46,745 nt of DNA from an uncultured Eubacteriales bacterium (GCA_902764915.1 CACWXY010000025.1:1-46745), one strand, 5' to 3'; counted from the first letter of the stretch, positions 32,888 through 41,254 are shown. Numbers and translations are program-made. The notes: generated by a model from the sequence alone, not told the origin.

Positions 32888-33947
32888 GCACAGGCCTCAG
32901 ATCCATGTCACGGTGGTAGCGTCCCAGGAATGTGCGCAGCAGTTCCACGCAGTAATCCAGATCCGTAAAGCTGGCCACCTCCACACTGGAGTGCATGTAG
33001 CGCAGAGGAATGGAGATCAGTACGATCGGAATACCCATGGCGGCAAGCGCCACTGTATCCCCGTCCGTGCATGTCTCTGCTCCGGCCACCTCATATTGCA
33101 GAGGAATCTGCTTTTCCCTGGCGATCTCTTCCAGCATACGGTTGAGGTGCTTGTTGACCATACCGCTTCTGCAAAGAACCGGTCCTCCACCCACCCGGAT
33201 TTCTCCGGTCTTGGCTCCGTCTGCACCGGGACAGTCACTGGCCCAGGTGACATCCACAATCACAGCACAGTCGGGATGCACGTCACAGGCCGCAAAGTAT
33301 GCCCCCCGTCCTGTGGTTTCCTCGCCCACGGTCGTGGCGGCATAGACCCCCTGTGTCACGCGGTCTTCCTTGGCAAGCCGGGTCGCTTCCAGAACAACTG
33401 CGGCACCGGTCTTATCATCCAGTGCTCTGCCGGTAAAGCGTTCGGAAAGAAGCAGGCGCATGCCCGCATCCGCACAGACTGCATCCCCAACGGATACATA
33501 CTGTTCCGCGTCTTTCCGGTCCCGTGCTCCCATGTCCAATGTCAGTTCACAGTCCTTCACCGACTCTTTCTTCAGAAGCTCCCTGTCAACGCTGCATACA
33601 GCACAGATTTTCCTCACGGTTTCCTGTCCGTTTTCCACGCTCTCGTGCAGAATCTGCATGGGGCTTCCCACATAGAGCTTTGGATTGACGCCACCTGCGC
33701 TCTGTACATGAATCATTCCCTTTTCATCGATTTCCGTAACCCGAAAACCGATCTCGTCGATATGTCCGCACAGAAGAATGCGGGTTTCGCTCTGCGGATT
33801 CAAAATAGAAATCACATTACCCACCGTATCTGTACGGATTTCATCGGCAAACGTCTTTGCATAATCGATGACATGCCGTTGATTGGCTTCTTCCATACCG
33901 CTGACCGAAGCGGTTTCCAGCAGTGTCTGCAGAAATGCACGATTCAT
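32880..33947 (-). CDS. M42 family metallo-aminopeptidase
   Basis: A 355-residue cytoplasmic peptidase of the M42 (glutamyl aminopeptidase / endoglucanase-annotated) family. Metal and catalytic residues are visible: LLCGHIDEIGF (His), RALDDKTGAAV (Asp), TVGEETTGRGA (catalytic Glu pair), DVTWASDC (Asp), and YMHSSVEVASFTDLD (His) near the end. The ATG at 33947 has a GGGAGGT site. M42 enzymes form tetrahedral dodecamers that trim peptides from the N-terminus. No promoter was clear. Confidence 0.92.
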   Translation of the reverse strand: MNRAFLQTLLETASVSGMEEANQRHVIDYAKTFADEIRTDTVGNVISILNPQSETRILLCGHIDEIGFRVTEIDEKGMIHVQSAGGVNPKLYVGSPMQILHESVENGQETVRKICAVCSVDRELLKKESVKDCELTLDMGARDRKDAEQYVSVGDAVCADAGMRLLLSERFTGRALDDKTGAAVVLEATRLAKEDRVTQGVYAATTVGEETTGRGAYFAACDVHPDCAVIVDVTWASDCPGADGAKTGEIRVGGGPVLCRSGMVNKHLNRMLEEIAREKQIPLQYEVAGAETCTDGDTVALAAMGIPIVLISIPLRYMHSSVEVASFTDLDYCVELLRTFLGRYHRDMDLRPVHA

Positions 33948-34082
33948 GGAATACCTCCCTGTTTCGCATATGCAAAGGGCTTCCAGCCCTCCACAGGTTA
34001 CTATACGCCCATCGGCTTTCTTTTTCCAGCCCGCAGATTCCTCTGCATACACAGGAAAAACGAAAAGCTGCTTCTGAATGCA

Positions 34083-34111
34083 TTGAAGAACCAGCATATC
34101 TTCTGTACAAT
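34083..34111 (+). promoter_or_regulatory. Promoter of the flavin-binding-fold protein gene
   Basis: TTGAAG (34083-34088), a 17-base spacer ending in TG, and TACAAT (34106-34111). It lies about 90 bases before the ATG. Confidence 0.6.
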
Positions 34112-34198
34112 ACAAAGCGTCGGTTTTTCCCTTGCAGGACCAGGAAATCCGAGGGAAGAAAACGAATTCCATCGATCATGGACAAGGAGGATGCTATT

Positions 34199-34600
34199 AT
34201 GGAAGGAATTGAAAGAGTCTGTCAGTTTCTCGACGAGGCCCAGACCTATTACCTGGCGACAGTGGAAGGCGATCAGCCGCGTGTAAGACCTTTTGGCACA
34301 GCGCTTCTGTATAACGGAAAACTGTATATTGAAACAGGAAAGGTAAAGAATGTCTCCAGGCAGCTTGCTGCCAACCCGAAAGCGGAAATCTGTGCCTTCA
34401 AGAATGGACAGTGGCTTCGCGTAGCCGGCGAACTGGTCAATGATGACGATCGGGATGTCAAAGTCGCCATGCTGGAAAAAATGCCCAGCCTGAAGGCCAT
34501 GTATAATCCTGATGACGGAAACATGCAGATGCTGTATTTTCGCAATGCAACCGCCACATTTTCATCTTTTACTGCAGCCCCGGAATCATTCCGCTTCTGA
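34199..34600 (+). CDS. Pyridoxamine 5'-phosphate oxidase-fold (FMN-binding) protein
   Basis: A 133-residue split-barrel protein of the PNPOx-like flavin-binding superfamily. Markers are AQTYYLATVEGDQPRVRPFG at residues 12-31, the turn LYIETGKVKNVSRQLAANPKAEICAF, and WLRVAGELV. Such small proteins bind FMN and act as uncharacterised reductases. The ATG at 34199 follows AAGGAGG at good spacing; the frame is open further upstream but without a ribosome site. It is monocistronic with a strong terminator. Confidence 0.87.
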   Translation: MEGIERVCQFLDEAQTYYLATVEGDQPRVRPFGTALLYNGKLYIETGKVKNVSRQLAANPKAEICAFKNGQWLRVAGELVNDDDRDVKVAMLEKMPSLKAMYNPDDGNMQMLYFRNATATFSSFTAAPESFRF

Positions 34601-34620
34601 CAGTCCGCCTTTTATTACCC

Positions 34621-34664
34621 GCAAAGCTTCCTGACCGTTTGTCGCAGGAAGCTTTTTGCATTTT
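34621..34664 (+). terminator. Terminator after the flavin-binding-fold gene
   Basis: AAAGCTTCCTG (34623-34633) pairs perfectly with CAGGAAGCTTT (34645-34655). A TTTTGCATTTT tail follows. Confidence 0.85.
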
Positions 34665-34695
34665 CCCGTCTTCTTGCAAAAGCTTTGTCTTTTTG

Positions 34696-34724
34696 TTGCC
34701 CTTTGCCCTCGAATCCTGTAAGAT
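34696..34724 (+). promoter_or_regulatory. Promoter of the ZorAB-like operon
   Basis: TTGCCC (34696-34701), a 17-base spacer and TAAGAT (34719-34724). It lies about 40 bases before the GTG start. Confidence 0.55.
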
Positions 34725-34763
34725 TTCTCTCTGTATCGGTAAACCAACAAAGGAGGTGCCCAT

Positions 34764-36260
34764 GTGCGTCATTTGCTTGATATGCTCTCTTTTCAGCCGT
34801 CTCACCTGATAGATCATCTGGTATATATCGCCATTGCTCTTGTGACCGTCATCGGCTGTATCAAGTGCCTGATTCCGCTATGGACAACCACGATCGCCAT
34901 GCGCCGCGCAATCCGGCGCCTGCACGATGAGGACAGTACCATGCGCGAGCGCCCTGTATGGCAGGAACCGCGCTTTCTCGGCCGCCGTCTGCGGGGCTGC
35001 TGGCTGCGATTTCTGCAGAACGCGGAACAGCTCGACCGCAGAGGCCTCCCCTGCAACGTGGAAGACTATGTCAATGACGACACTGTCACTCATGGGCCCG
35101 GCAATGCGCAGCTGGCAGAGCTGATTCCGTCCCTGCTCACCTCCCTGGGTATTCTGGGGACATTCCTTGGCATGACGCAGGGCCTGTCCGGACTGGATGT
35201 CACAACCACGGATCAGATGATGAAGGGGATACAGAACCTGCTCTCTGGTATGCAGTTTGCGTTCGGCACATCGGTGGCGGGTGTAGCCTGCTCCCTGGCA
35301 TTTAACATGCTGAACCGCATATCCCAGGGGTCCAGTTATCGCGCCATTGACGACTTTACGGAGGCATTCACCAGCCTGGCCATGCAGCGGCCTCTGGACA
35401 ATGATGTACAGCTGATCTGCCAGAATCAGGATCGGAATCATCTTCTCTCGACCGTGTCTGACGCGGTACAGACAGTTCCCGGGAGAATGGAACAGGCCGT
35501 ATCCGGCGCGCTCCTTCCCATTGCACACTCCATGGATCAGTTCCTTCTCGGGGCTACAAAGTCCCAGATCGACGGAGTGGGGCGTGTCGTGGATCACTTT
35601 GTGGACCAGATGAATCTTTCCCTGAACGGACAGTTCCTCCTGTTGGGCAAGACGCTGACGGAGATCAATCAGAACCAGGCTGCCAGCATCGGCCAGGTTC
35701 AGAATTCTCTTAGTGCCGTTGACGGATTGCTGGATGACGTCTCGCGGATGCATCAGATCTCGGACAGTCTCCTTCAGCAGTTCGAGCGCTATATCTCCGA
35801 ACTGAGCCTCGCGCGCATGCGGGATGAAGGCTTTGAAAAGAATGCATCCGCACTGCTTGACAGCATGCAAAAGAACACCCGTGAACAGGCGCATACACTG
35901 GATGCCATCACGCAGATGCAGAAGGAAATCATGCGCGAAACGGAAGCCTTTGAAAAGATCTCGCGTTCTTCCCTTTCCTCCATGGAATCCCAGCAGTTAC
36001 GTCTTCAGGAAGCTGTCTCCCGGCTTTCAGGCAGCTATACGTCTCTGACGCAGGAAGCAGTGGATTCTCTTTCCCACAGCCTCAGTCAGCTGGAAAAGGA
36101 TATGCATGCAATTCTGCAGACTCTCAGTGATGCACTGCCGCACATGTCTGAGAACCGGGACGTGGAATCCATTTCTGCCATGCAAAAGACACTGTCCCAG
36201 ATGCAGTCCTCCGTCAATTCGATTGCATCCCTGCTTTCCAAGGATGGGGAGGTTCGGTAA
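34764..36260 (+). CDS. MotA/TolQ/ExbB family channel protein, ZorA-like
   Basis: A 498-residue membrane protein with the ion-channel fold of MotA, ExbB and ZorA. Helix 1 is at about 19-40. A cytoplasmic stretch follows, then helix 2 (120-141, LIPSLLTSLGILGTFLGMTQGL with the family GxLGTFxG) and helix 3 (166-187, FAFGTSVAGVACSLAFNM). About 300 residues of helical, coiled-coil tail (190-498) would project into the cytoplasm, as the tail of ZorA does. Here the tail is Ser/Gln-rich, with heptads resembling chemoreceptor signalling helices. The start is GTG at 34764 with AGGAGGTG. It overlaps the next gene by one base (TAATG). With its partner it probably forms a proton- or sodium-driven rotary complex. 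No known Zorya effector is adjacent, so defence is a hypothesis only. Confidence 0.85.
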   Translation: MRHLLDMLSFQPSHLIDHLVYIAIALVTVIGCIKCLIPLWTTTIAMRRAIRRLHDEDSTMRERPVWQEPRFLGRRLRGCWLRFLQNAEQLDRRGLPCNVEDYVNDDTVTHGPGNAQLAELIPSLLTSLGILGTFLGMTQGLSGLDVTTTDQMMKGIQNLLSGMQFAFGTSVAGVACSLAFNMLNRISQGSSYRAIDDFTEAFTSLAMQRPLDNDVQLICQNQDRNHLLSTVSDAVQTVPGRMEQAVSGALLPIAHSMDQFLLGATKSQIDGVGRVVDHFVDQMNLSLNGQFLLLGKTLTEINQNQAASIGQVQNSLSAVDGLLDDVSRMHQISDSLLQQFERYISELSLARMRDEGFEKNASALLDSMQKNTREQAHTLDAITQMQKEIMRETEAFEKISRSSLSSMESQQLRLQEAVSRLSGSYTSLTQEAVDSLSHSLSQLEKDMHAILQTLSDALPHMSENRDVESISAMQKTLSQMQSSVNSIASLLSKDGEVR

Positions 36261-37273
36261 TGGCCAGGCAGCGAACGCATAACCGACGCGCAGGGCGCGG
36301 CAATACCGGAAGCAGCTGGATCAGCTATTCCGATATTATGGCAGCGCTGTTGCTGGTTTTTGTGCTTTTTCTTGTCTACAACCTGTACCAGTACAACCAG
36401 ACGCTGCTGATTAAGACACAGGAGCTTGATACACAGAAGGCGCTGGTCTCGTCCCAGCAGGCGCAGCTGGAAGAACAGGCGGGAATCCTGATAATTCAGC
36501 AATCCAATCTGGATGCAGCCTCCGCTGAACTGGGCCAGATACGGCTGGAGCTGAGTGAAAAGGAAAGCGAGCTGGAACAGCAGAATATCATATTAATCGG
36601 AAAAATGGACGAACTGGATCAGGCTAACGCAACCCTGGCGGCCCGGGAAACAGAGCTGAATCAGCTGCAGCTGGCGCTTGGCGCGCAGAAAGAGCTTTTT
36701 GATGCCCAGACCCAGCGGCTGGAGGAAATGGTCGGTGTGCGTTCCGAGATTGTACGTGAATTGTCCTCCGTACTCTCGCGCTCGCACCTGGCAGCCCAGG
36801 TAGACCCCAATACCGGTGATATCATGCTGGACAGCAAGGTCTTTTTCCAGACCAATTCTTCCGAGATCCGCGAGGATGGAAAAGCGCTGCTGGATGCTTT
36901 TGTGCCTGTATATCTGGATGTACTGCTTCAGCCGCAGTACAGGGATTATGTGGGCGAAATCGTGATTGAAGGTCACACCGATTCCTCGGGAAGCTTTATC
37001 CGCAATCTTCAGCTTTCCCAGGATCGTGCGCTGGCTGTGGCCACCTATATACTCACCATGCCAGGGCTTTCGGAAAACCAGCAGGCACTTCTTCGCACTA
37101 TTCTCACGGCCAAAGGGCGATCCTACAATGATCTGGTCTACCTGGACGACGGGAGCGAGGATATGGAAGCATCCCGCCGTGTAGAATTCAAGTTTACGCT
37201 CAAGGATGCAGAAATGATTGCGGAAATGAATCGAATTCTGACCATGAACGATAATGCGAGTGTGGGGGAATAA
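36260..37273 (+). CDS. MotB/OmpA family protein, ZorB-like
   Basis: A 337-residue partner of the channel protein. After a basic start a single membrane helix (about 23-45, SYSDIMAALLLVFVLFLVYN) carries Asp25 at the position of the MotB ion-binding Asp. A long coiled coil (about 48-170; repeats rich in Glu, Gln and Leu such as ELDTQKALVSSQQAQLEEQ) leads to a C-terminal OmpA-like peptidoglycan-binding domain (about 185-320: SKVFFQTNSSEIREDGKALLDAF, EIVIEGHTDSSGSF, SQDRALAVATYIL, SRRVEFKF). The coiled coil is unusually long compared with MotB. The complex would be anchored to the cell wall while the channel part sits in the membrane. Confidence 0.87.
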   Translation: MARQRTHNRRAGRGNTGSSWISYSDIMAALLLVFVLFLVYNLYQYNQTLLIKTQELDTQKALVSSQQAQLEEQAGILIIQQSNLDAASAELGQIRLELSEKESELEQQNIILIGKMDELDQANATLAARETELNQLQLALGAQKELFDAQTQRLEEMVGVRSEIVRELSSVLSRSHLAAQVDPNTGDIMLDSKVFFQTNSSEIREDGKALLDAFVPVYLDVLLQPQYRDYVGEIVIEGHTDSSGSFIRNLQLSQDRALAVATYILTMPGLSENQQALLRTILTAKGRSYNDLVYLDDGSEDMEASRRVEFKFTLKDAEMIAEMNRILTMNDNASVGE

Positions 37274-37760
37274 GCTATTGAAACCGCTTGCGATAACCCT
37301 TCTGATTCTTCTGATCTGTGCCCTTCTCGGCACAGGATATCTCTATGCTACCTGCAGCGTAACCGTGGCGGATACAGCGCTCACGGTCAGTGATGCTGCA
37401 GCGCAGGAAAAAGCATTTCTTTCCCTGCAGGAACAGATGCGAAACGGAGCGCTTTCCGGGCTTGTCTATACAGACTCTCTCGATGGCGCTGCGGATGAGT
37501 ATCAGTTTCTGCAGTTTGAAGTCACGCTCCGGAACACCTGTTTTCTTCCTGCAGATATGGTTGAACTGCAGGTTCTTCCCCAGAGCGGGGACATCCTTCA
37601 GCTCGCAGACTTTTCCGATCATATGCTCTCCCGGCGCAGCAGCGGCACCTTCACCGCAACAGTTCTTTCCAGAAAATCGGAGATTCTGCCGCACGAGATC
37701 CAGGTCACCTTCACCATGTGGGGAATCCCTTTCCGTCTGAAAGCCCATTACAGCCGCTGA
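37254..37760 (+). CDS. Membrane-anchored protein of unknown function, third gene of the ZorAB-like operon
   Basis: A protein of 160-168 residues with an N-terminal membrane helix or signal anchor (LAITLLILLICALLGTGYLYA) and an extracellular part of about 135 residues. That part is rich in alternating beta strands (YQFLQFEVTLRNTCFLPADMVELQVLP; SGTFTATVLSR; HEIQVTFTMWGIPFRLKAHY), suggesting an Ig-like or LEA14/WHy-like beta sandwich. I do not recognise the family. Either the ATG at 37254 overlaps the ZorB-like gene by 20 bases, or the TTG at 37278, with a GGGGG stretch about ten bases upstream, is the true start. The tight coupling and the terminator after it show that it belongs to the same operon, so it is probably a structural or regulatory partner of the channel. 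Confidence 0.7.
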   Translation: MRVWGNKLLKPLAITLLILLICALLGTGYLYATCSVTVADTALTVSDAAAQEKAFLSLQEQMRNGALSGLVYTDSLDGAADEYQFLQFEVTLRNTCFLPADMVELQVLPQSGDILQLADFSDHMLSRRSSGTFTATVLSRKSEILPHEIQVTFTMWGIPFRLKAHYSR

Positions 37761-37883
37761 AAACATGTCGCAAGACCATTTGCATAAAGGTTTCGGACCT
37801 TATTCATCCCGGAAAGCCAGCTGCATCTGTTCCATGCAGCAATTGGTCATAACGCAAGCCCATCCTATGCTTATCGACATGGA

Positions 37884-37930
37884 AAAGCGCTGGCATAATC
37901 GGATTGATTGTGCCAGCGCTTTCTATTTTT
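37884..37930 (+). terminator. Terminator of the ZorAB-like operon
   Basis: AAAGCGCTGGCA (37884-37895) pairs perfectly with TGCCAGCGCTTT (37911-37922). A TCTATTTTT tail follows. Confidence 0.8.
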
Positions 37931-38116
37931 GAGCCGTATGGTCCAGTGTCTGACATTACACGCCCTTTCCCAGTGTGATCCGCTGTGCCAGCAGACCATG
38001 CAGGAGAATTTCAGCAGAGAAAATGATTCGTAGCATACCTGCCTTCTTTTCTTCGCAGAAAGGCAACATCACCAGACGGGAACTCGGTTTCCCTTGCCTC
38101 GCCTCAATAAAGGAAT

Positions 38117-38153
38117 TGAAAAGCAGACAGCGTGGCGAAAGCTACGCTGTCTG
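38117..38153 (-). terminator. Terminator of the ydhYVW-like operon
   Basis: CAGACAGCGT (38124-38133) pairs with ACGCTGTCTG (38144-38153). The stem continues inward by GGC/GCT (with one G-T pair) to a GAAA tetraloop. On the minus strand it follows the last gene by about 22 bases and ends in CTTTTC. Confidence 0.8.
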
Positions 38154-38175
38154 ACTAAAATGACGGTCCCGTCGC

Positions 38176-38982
38176 TTACTCATCCGCTTCCTGCGCTTCG
38201 TTTCCGTTAGCCAGCGCTTTTGCGTACTTCTCACTCATCAGATCAATGGAGTACAGGTAAGGCTCGCCGTTAATGGATGCTGTACATTCCCGGATATCCT
38301 GATACTGCGGGTCCACTTTCATTTGCGCTATGACTGCCGCCATGCGTTCCCTGTCAAGGAAGAAGGGCTGCCGGGCAAAGTAATAGACAGGCGTGGGTGT
38401 GGGGAAGGCCTTACAGTTGAAGCGCACCATTTCCGCTACCGTGCGTGCATCATCCTTTTCCAGGGTCAGCATGGCAATCTTGGCATAGTTATGCGCCATG
38501 TATTCCTCCGAATAGTAATACACATCCTTCTGGCCTTTGACCGTGAGGATGTCTTTGCACGTCTCATCCGCCGCAAGTTCTTCCAGAAGTGCGACAATAT
38601 CCTCCTCTTCGCCGTCAATCAGGGATCTCGGGGTAATCAGAGCTGATTGGCAGCGTTCCCGGATAAAATCAGCCAGAAGCTGTGCCTGTGTTTTTTCCGG
38701 TTCCGGTTCCTTCTCCTCTTCCGGCGCTGACGGCGGGAAAGGGTCTTCCACGTCCGGCAGAGACTGCAGATAGGCAAGGAGTTCCGGTTTCTCCTCTGTC
38801 TTTGTCTCGCCAGACATCACGTTTTCAGCCAGTTCCTGCATTTCCTTCTTTTCCAGCTTAGGGTTATCCAGTTCCGGATGAATTGCCGGATCCAGTGCAT
38901 CACTGAACTCGCCCGGAATCTCGCTCGGTTTCAATTCAACCTCTTTGGCAAAACCTGGTTTACGGCGTCCGAACAGTGCCAT
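38176..38982 (-). CDS. Protein in YdhW position of the AOR operon, with internal repeat
   Basis: A 268-residue soluble protein with an acidic, Pro/Glu-rich linker (about 20-100). In E. coli the corresponding operon is ydhYVWXUT, and this gene sits where ydhW would be. I call it YdhW-like by position, not by confident sequence recall. Two related segments are visible, residues 130-168 (KDILTVKG...YYYS...MAHNYAKIA) and 215-257 (QDIRECTASING...YLYS...MSEKYAKAL), so it contains a duplicated module of about 40 residues. It has no membrane helix and no cysteine cluster. The ATG has an AAAGGATGATG site immediately after the poly-T tail of the terminator behind the AOR gene, so its expression depends on read-through. 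Confidence 0.65.
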   Translation of the reverse strand: MALFGRRKPGFAKEVELKPSEIPGEFSDALDPAIHPELDNPKLEKKEMQELAENVMSGETKTEEKPELLAYLQSLPDVEDPFPPSAPEEEKEPEPEKTQAQLLADFIRERCQSALITPRSLIDGEEEDIVALLEELAADETCKDILTVKGQKDVYYYSEEYMAHNYAKIAMLTLEKDDARTVAEMVRFNCKAFPTPTPVYYFARQPFFLDRERMAAVIAQMKVDPQYQDIRECTASINGEPYLYSIDLMSEKYAKALANGNEAQEADE

Positions 38983-38993
38983 CTCACATCATC

Positions 38994-39038
38994 CTTTCTG
39001 AAAAAAAAGCGTACCTGCACCACCCGGCACAGGTACGC
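38994..39038 (-). terminator. Intraoperonic terminator after the AOR gene
   Basis: On the minus strand GCGTACCTG (39038-39030) pairs perfectly with CAGGTACGC (39017-39009) and is followed by a run of eight T residues. It lies between the AOR stop (39061-39059) and the downstream gene start (38982). It should attenuate the downstream gene. Confidence 0.85.
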
Positions 39039-39058
39039 AATGTCACTCAGGCTTGGCG

Positions 39059-41254
39059 TCAGATCAGTCCGAGTTCTTCCAGCTTGTCTGCGCAGTCCTG
39101 CAGATCAAACTTCTCCAGGGTCTCACGGGTCGGGATACCGGTTTCACGATTCCATCCCATGGCATCGTACCACATATCCAGGCTCTTCTCCCAGTCTTCA
39201 CGGTCCAGCTTGACAGTGCCTTCCTCAAAGGCTTTGAAATCCGGTTCCTTATCAAACACCCAGTCAGAAACACGGTCATGATCCTTGCGCAGGTTTGTGC
39301 TATTCAGGTTCAGCTTAAAGCTTACCGCCGTCATAACGCGCAGGAGCTGCGAAATACGCTCGGAATCACGCTCCTGATCCTCACGGGTATACTCTTCGCC
39401 TGTCACGGCTGTCATATACTTCGCGTCCAGATCCAGGTCGCCGATATAGTTGCGTTTCTTGCTGGTGGCAATGGTCATCGGGTACATCCAGTTGCACAGC
39501 GTAGCAGAGTCATGCCACTGCTTGCCGATGAAGGCCCACTTGGCCAGCTTGATCTTGTTTTCATTGATGGGCGTATACTTCTTCTGTGCATCCGTGCAGC
39601 CTTCTCCGAAGAAGTGCTCCAGAACCGGCTTGATAATCTCGTTATACGGCGCGCCGGAAGAGCAGAAATTGATCAGATGATGGATCATACAGTCACGGTT
39701 GTACATCATGGAATACAGGGTACCCGCCTGCCAGCAGTTTTCCGGGCCATGATGACGCGGGAAACCATTGTGTCCGATATTGAAGTTCTTGCCGTTGACA
39801 AAGTCATAGAAATTCTTACCGGCCACATTCTTGGAAGCATCATCCATGCCCCACTTCTGATAGAGCCGATAGGTGCCCAGACCAATGTCGGAGAATACGC
39901 CTTCGCGCATGGCAATACGGCGATAGCAGTCGACGACCCAGCGGGGATCACCGGTCTCCATCAGCTTCCACGGGATGCTCTCCCACTCGCCCGGATTCTC
40001 GCGATCCAGTACATCCTTGAGCACACCGGTGCTGTAGGCCATGTTAAAGTCTTCATAGAGATTGCCATAGTTGCACCATACGCCATAATCATCGGCCGCA
40101 CGTGACCCGGCGCCACCCAGAACCATCTTGGCATCGCCCTTATCCACAAAGTCATGGGTGGAAGCAACGGAGTTGCCCGCTTCATCCTTATGGTTCGGAT
40201 ACCATTCCAGCATCTTAATGATGGGCATACAGGTATTGGATACATGGGTCGGCAGATCATAATCGGCCAGAGGATCCATGTCATACTCGGTATAGCAGCG
40301 TACCGGGCAGGAAGAGCAGCCGCCCTGCTTGACGGTATATTTCTCAGCTACTTCGCCAAAGTCAAATACGCCCTTATTGCAGCGCAGCGCCGCCACATTG
40401 ATCTGGCCGCTAGGCTGCTCGCCCATGTCAATCGGACCTTTGGATGCCTTGTCCCAGGTGATACCAGGCGCACCCTGCCAGCGGTTATTCGTCGCCACAT
40501 ACTCGGACCAGCTCTGCGCATGGCACGGAACGGTATGGTTGTTATTGCCGCCTACCAGATCCTTGATCATATAGTTGGACAGAAGCCGGACTTCCATGGG
40601 CTTGGCAATCTTTACAGCGCCGGTGCCGCGTACAACCAGTGCCTTGCACTTCTTGGAGCCCAGCAGGGCACCGATACCGGCACCACCGGAGTTGCCAAAG
40701 GAGGTAATGATGTTGGACATAGGCACCAGGTTTTCACCGGCCGGACCGATGGAAGCTACGTCAAACTCCGGCCCATTTTCCTTGGCCAGCGTCGCGTTGG
40801 TCTCAAAAGTGCCTTTGCCCCATACATGGGACGCATCTTCAATGGTAACGTTTTCGTCTTCGATCTTAATGTAGACAGGCTTTTCGCTCTGGCCTTCCAC
40901 GATCATGGCGTCATAGCCTGCATACTTGAATGCATGGGCAATATGTCCGCCCATGTGCGCATCAACAATGGAATAGCCCAGAGACCAACAGGACAGAAGG
41001 GTAATATTCATACGGCCCGAGCAGGGTACGCCGGATGCAGTCAGCGGTCCTACGCCGAACACACACTTGGCGTCCGGTCCCAGGGGATCCGTATCCAAGG
41101 GAACTTCGTCCCAGATCACTTTATAGCCGATGCCCATGCCGCCAATATAGGGCTTATACTTGGGCAATGTATCTTCCTTGGTAATCGCACCGGTGGACAG
41201 ATTCACACGCAGGATCGTACCTGCCCAGCCGTTGATGCCATTCTTTACTGACAT
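39059..41254 (-). CDS. ydhV: Aldehyde ferredoxin oxidoreductase family protein, YdhV-like
   Basis: A 731-residue W/Mo enzyme of the AOR family, collinear by memory with E. coli YdhV. YdhV has been reported to carry a bis-molybdopterin molybdenum cofactor without nucleotide. Matching segments are NGWAGTILRVNLSTGAITKED at the start, GGMGIGYKVIWDEVPL, GPLTASGVPCSGRMNIT, VDAHMGGHIAHAFKYAGYDAMIVEG, and NSGGAGIGALLGSKKCKALVV. The 4Fe-4S site is GGCSSCPVRC with the fourth Cys further on. The physiological substrate is unknown; carboxylic acid or aldehyde conversion is typical of the family. No signal peptide is present. It starts 45 bases after the ferredoxin-like gene, with a CAGGAGGAAC site. Confidence 0.93.
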   Translation of the reverse strand: MSVKNGINGWAGTILRVNLSTGAITKEDTLPKYKPYIGGMGIGYKVIWDEVPLDTDPLGPDAKCVFGVGPLTASGVPCSGRMNITLLSCWSLGYSIVDAHMGGHIAHAFKYAGYDAMIVEGQSEKPVYIKIEDENVTIEDASHVWGKGTFETNATLAKENGPEFDVASIGPAGENLVPMSNIITSFGNSGGAGIGALLGSKKCKALVVRGTGAVKIAKPMEVRLLSNYMIKDLVGGNNNHTVPCHAQSWSEYVATNNRWQGAPGITWDKASKGPIDMGEQPSGQINVAALRCNKGVFDFGEVAEKYTVKQGGCSSCPVRCYTEYDMDPLADYDLPTHVSNTCMPIIKMLEWYPNHKDEAGNSVASTHDFVDKGDAKMVLGGAGSRAADDYGVWCNYGNLYEDFNMAYSTGVLKDVLDRENPGEWESIPWKLMETGDPRWVVDCYRRIAMREGVFSDIGLGTYRLYQKWGMDDASKNVAGKNFYDFVNGKNFNIGHNGFPRHHGPENCWQAGTLYSMMYNRDCMIHHLINFCSSGAPYNEIIKPVLEHFFGEGCTDAQKKYTPINENKIKLAKWAFIGKQWHDSATLCNWMYPMTIATSKKRNYIGDLDLDAKYMTAVTGEEYTREDQERDSERISQLLRVMTAVSFKLNLNSTNLRKDHDRVSDWVFDKEPDFKAFEEGTVKLDREDWEKSLDMWYDAMGWNRETGIPTRETLEKFDLQDCADKLEELGLI

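Larger units (their letters stand above)
37761..38175. other. Intergenic region between converging transcripts, no gene seen
   Basis: A 415-base stretch with one strong terminator for each flanking operon (listed separately). No plausible open frame, RNA gene or repeat was seen in the rest. Confidence 0.6.

Noticed and set aside
32670-34286. Plus-strand open frame of about 540 codons across the M42 peptidase gene
   Set aside because: It is antisense to a clear M42 enzyme, has no ribosome binding site, and its end runs through the start of the flavin-binding-fold gene in another frame.
34764-37760. Flagellar stator genes motA/motB
   Set aside because: The channel protein lacks the four-helix MotA layout and has a tail of about 300 residues, the partner has a very long coiled coil, a third membrane gene is coupled, and no flagellar genes are present.
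39053-40105. Plus-strand open frame of about 350 codons antisense to the AOR gene
   Set aside because: The AOR protein aligns by eye with YdhV over its whole length on the other strand.
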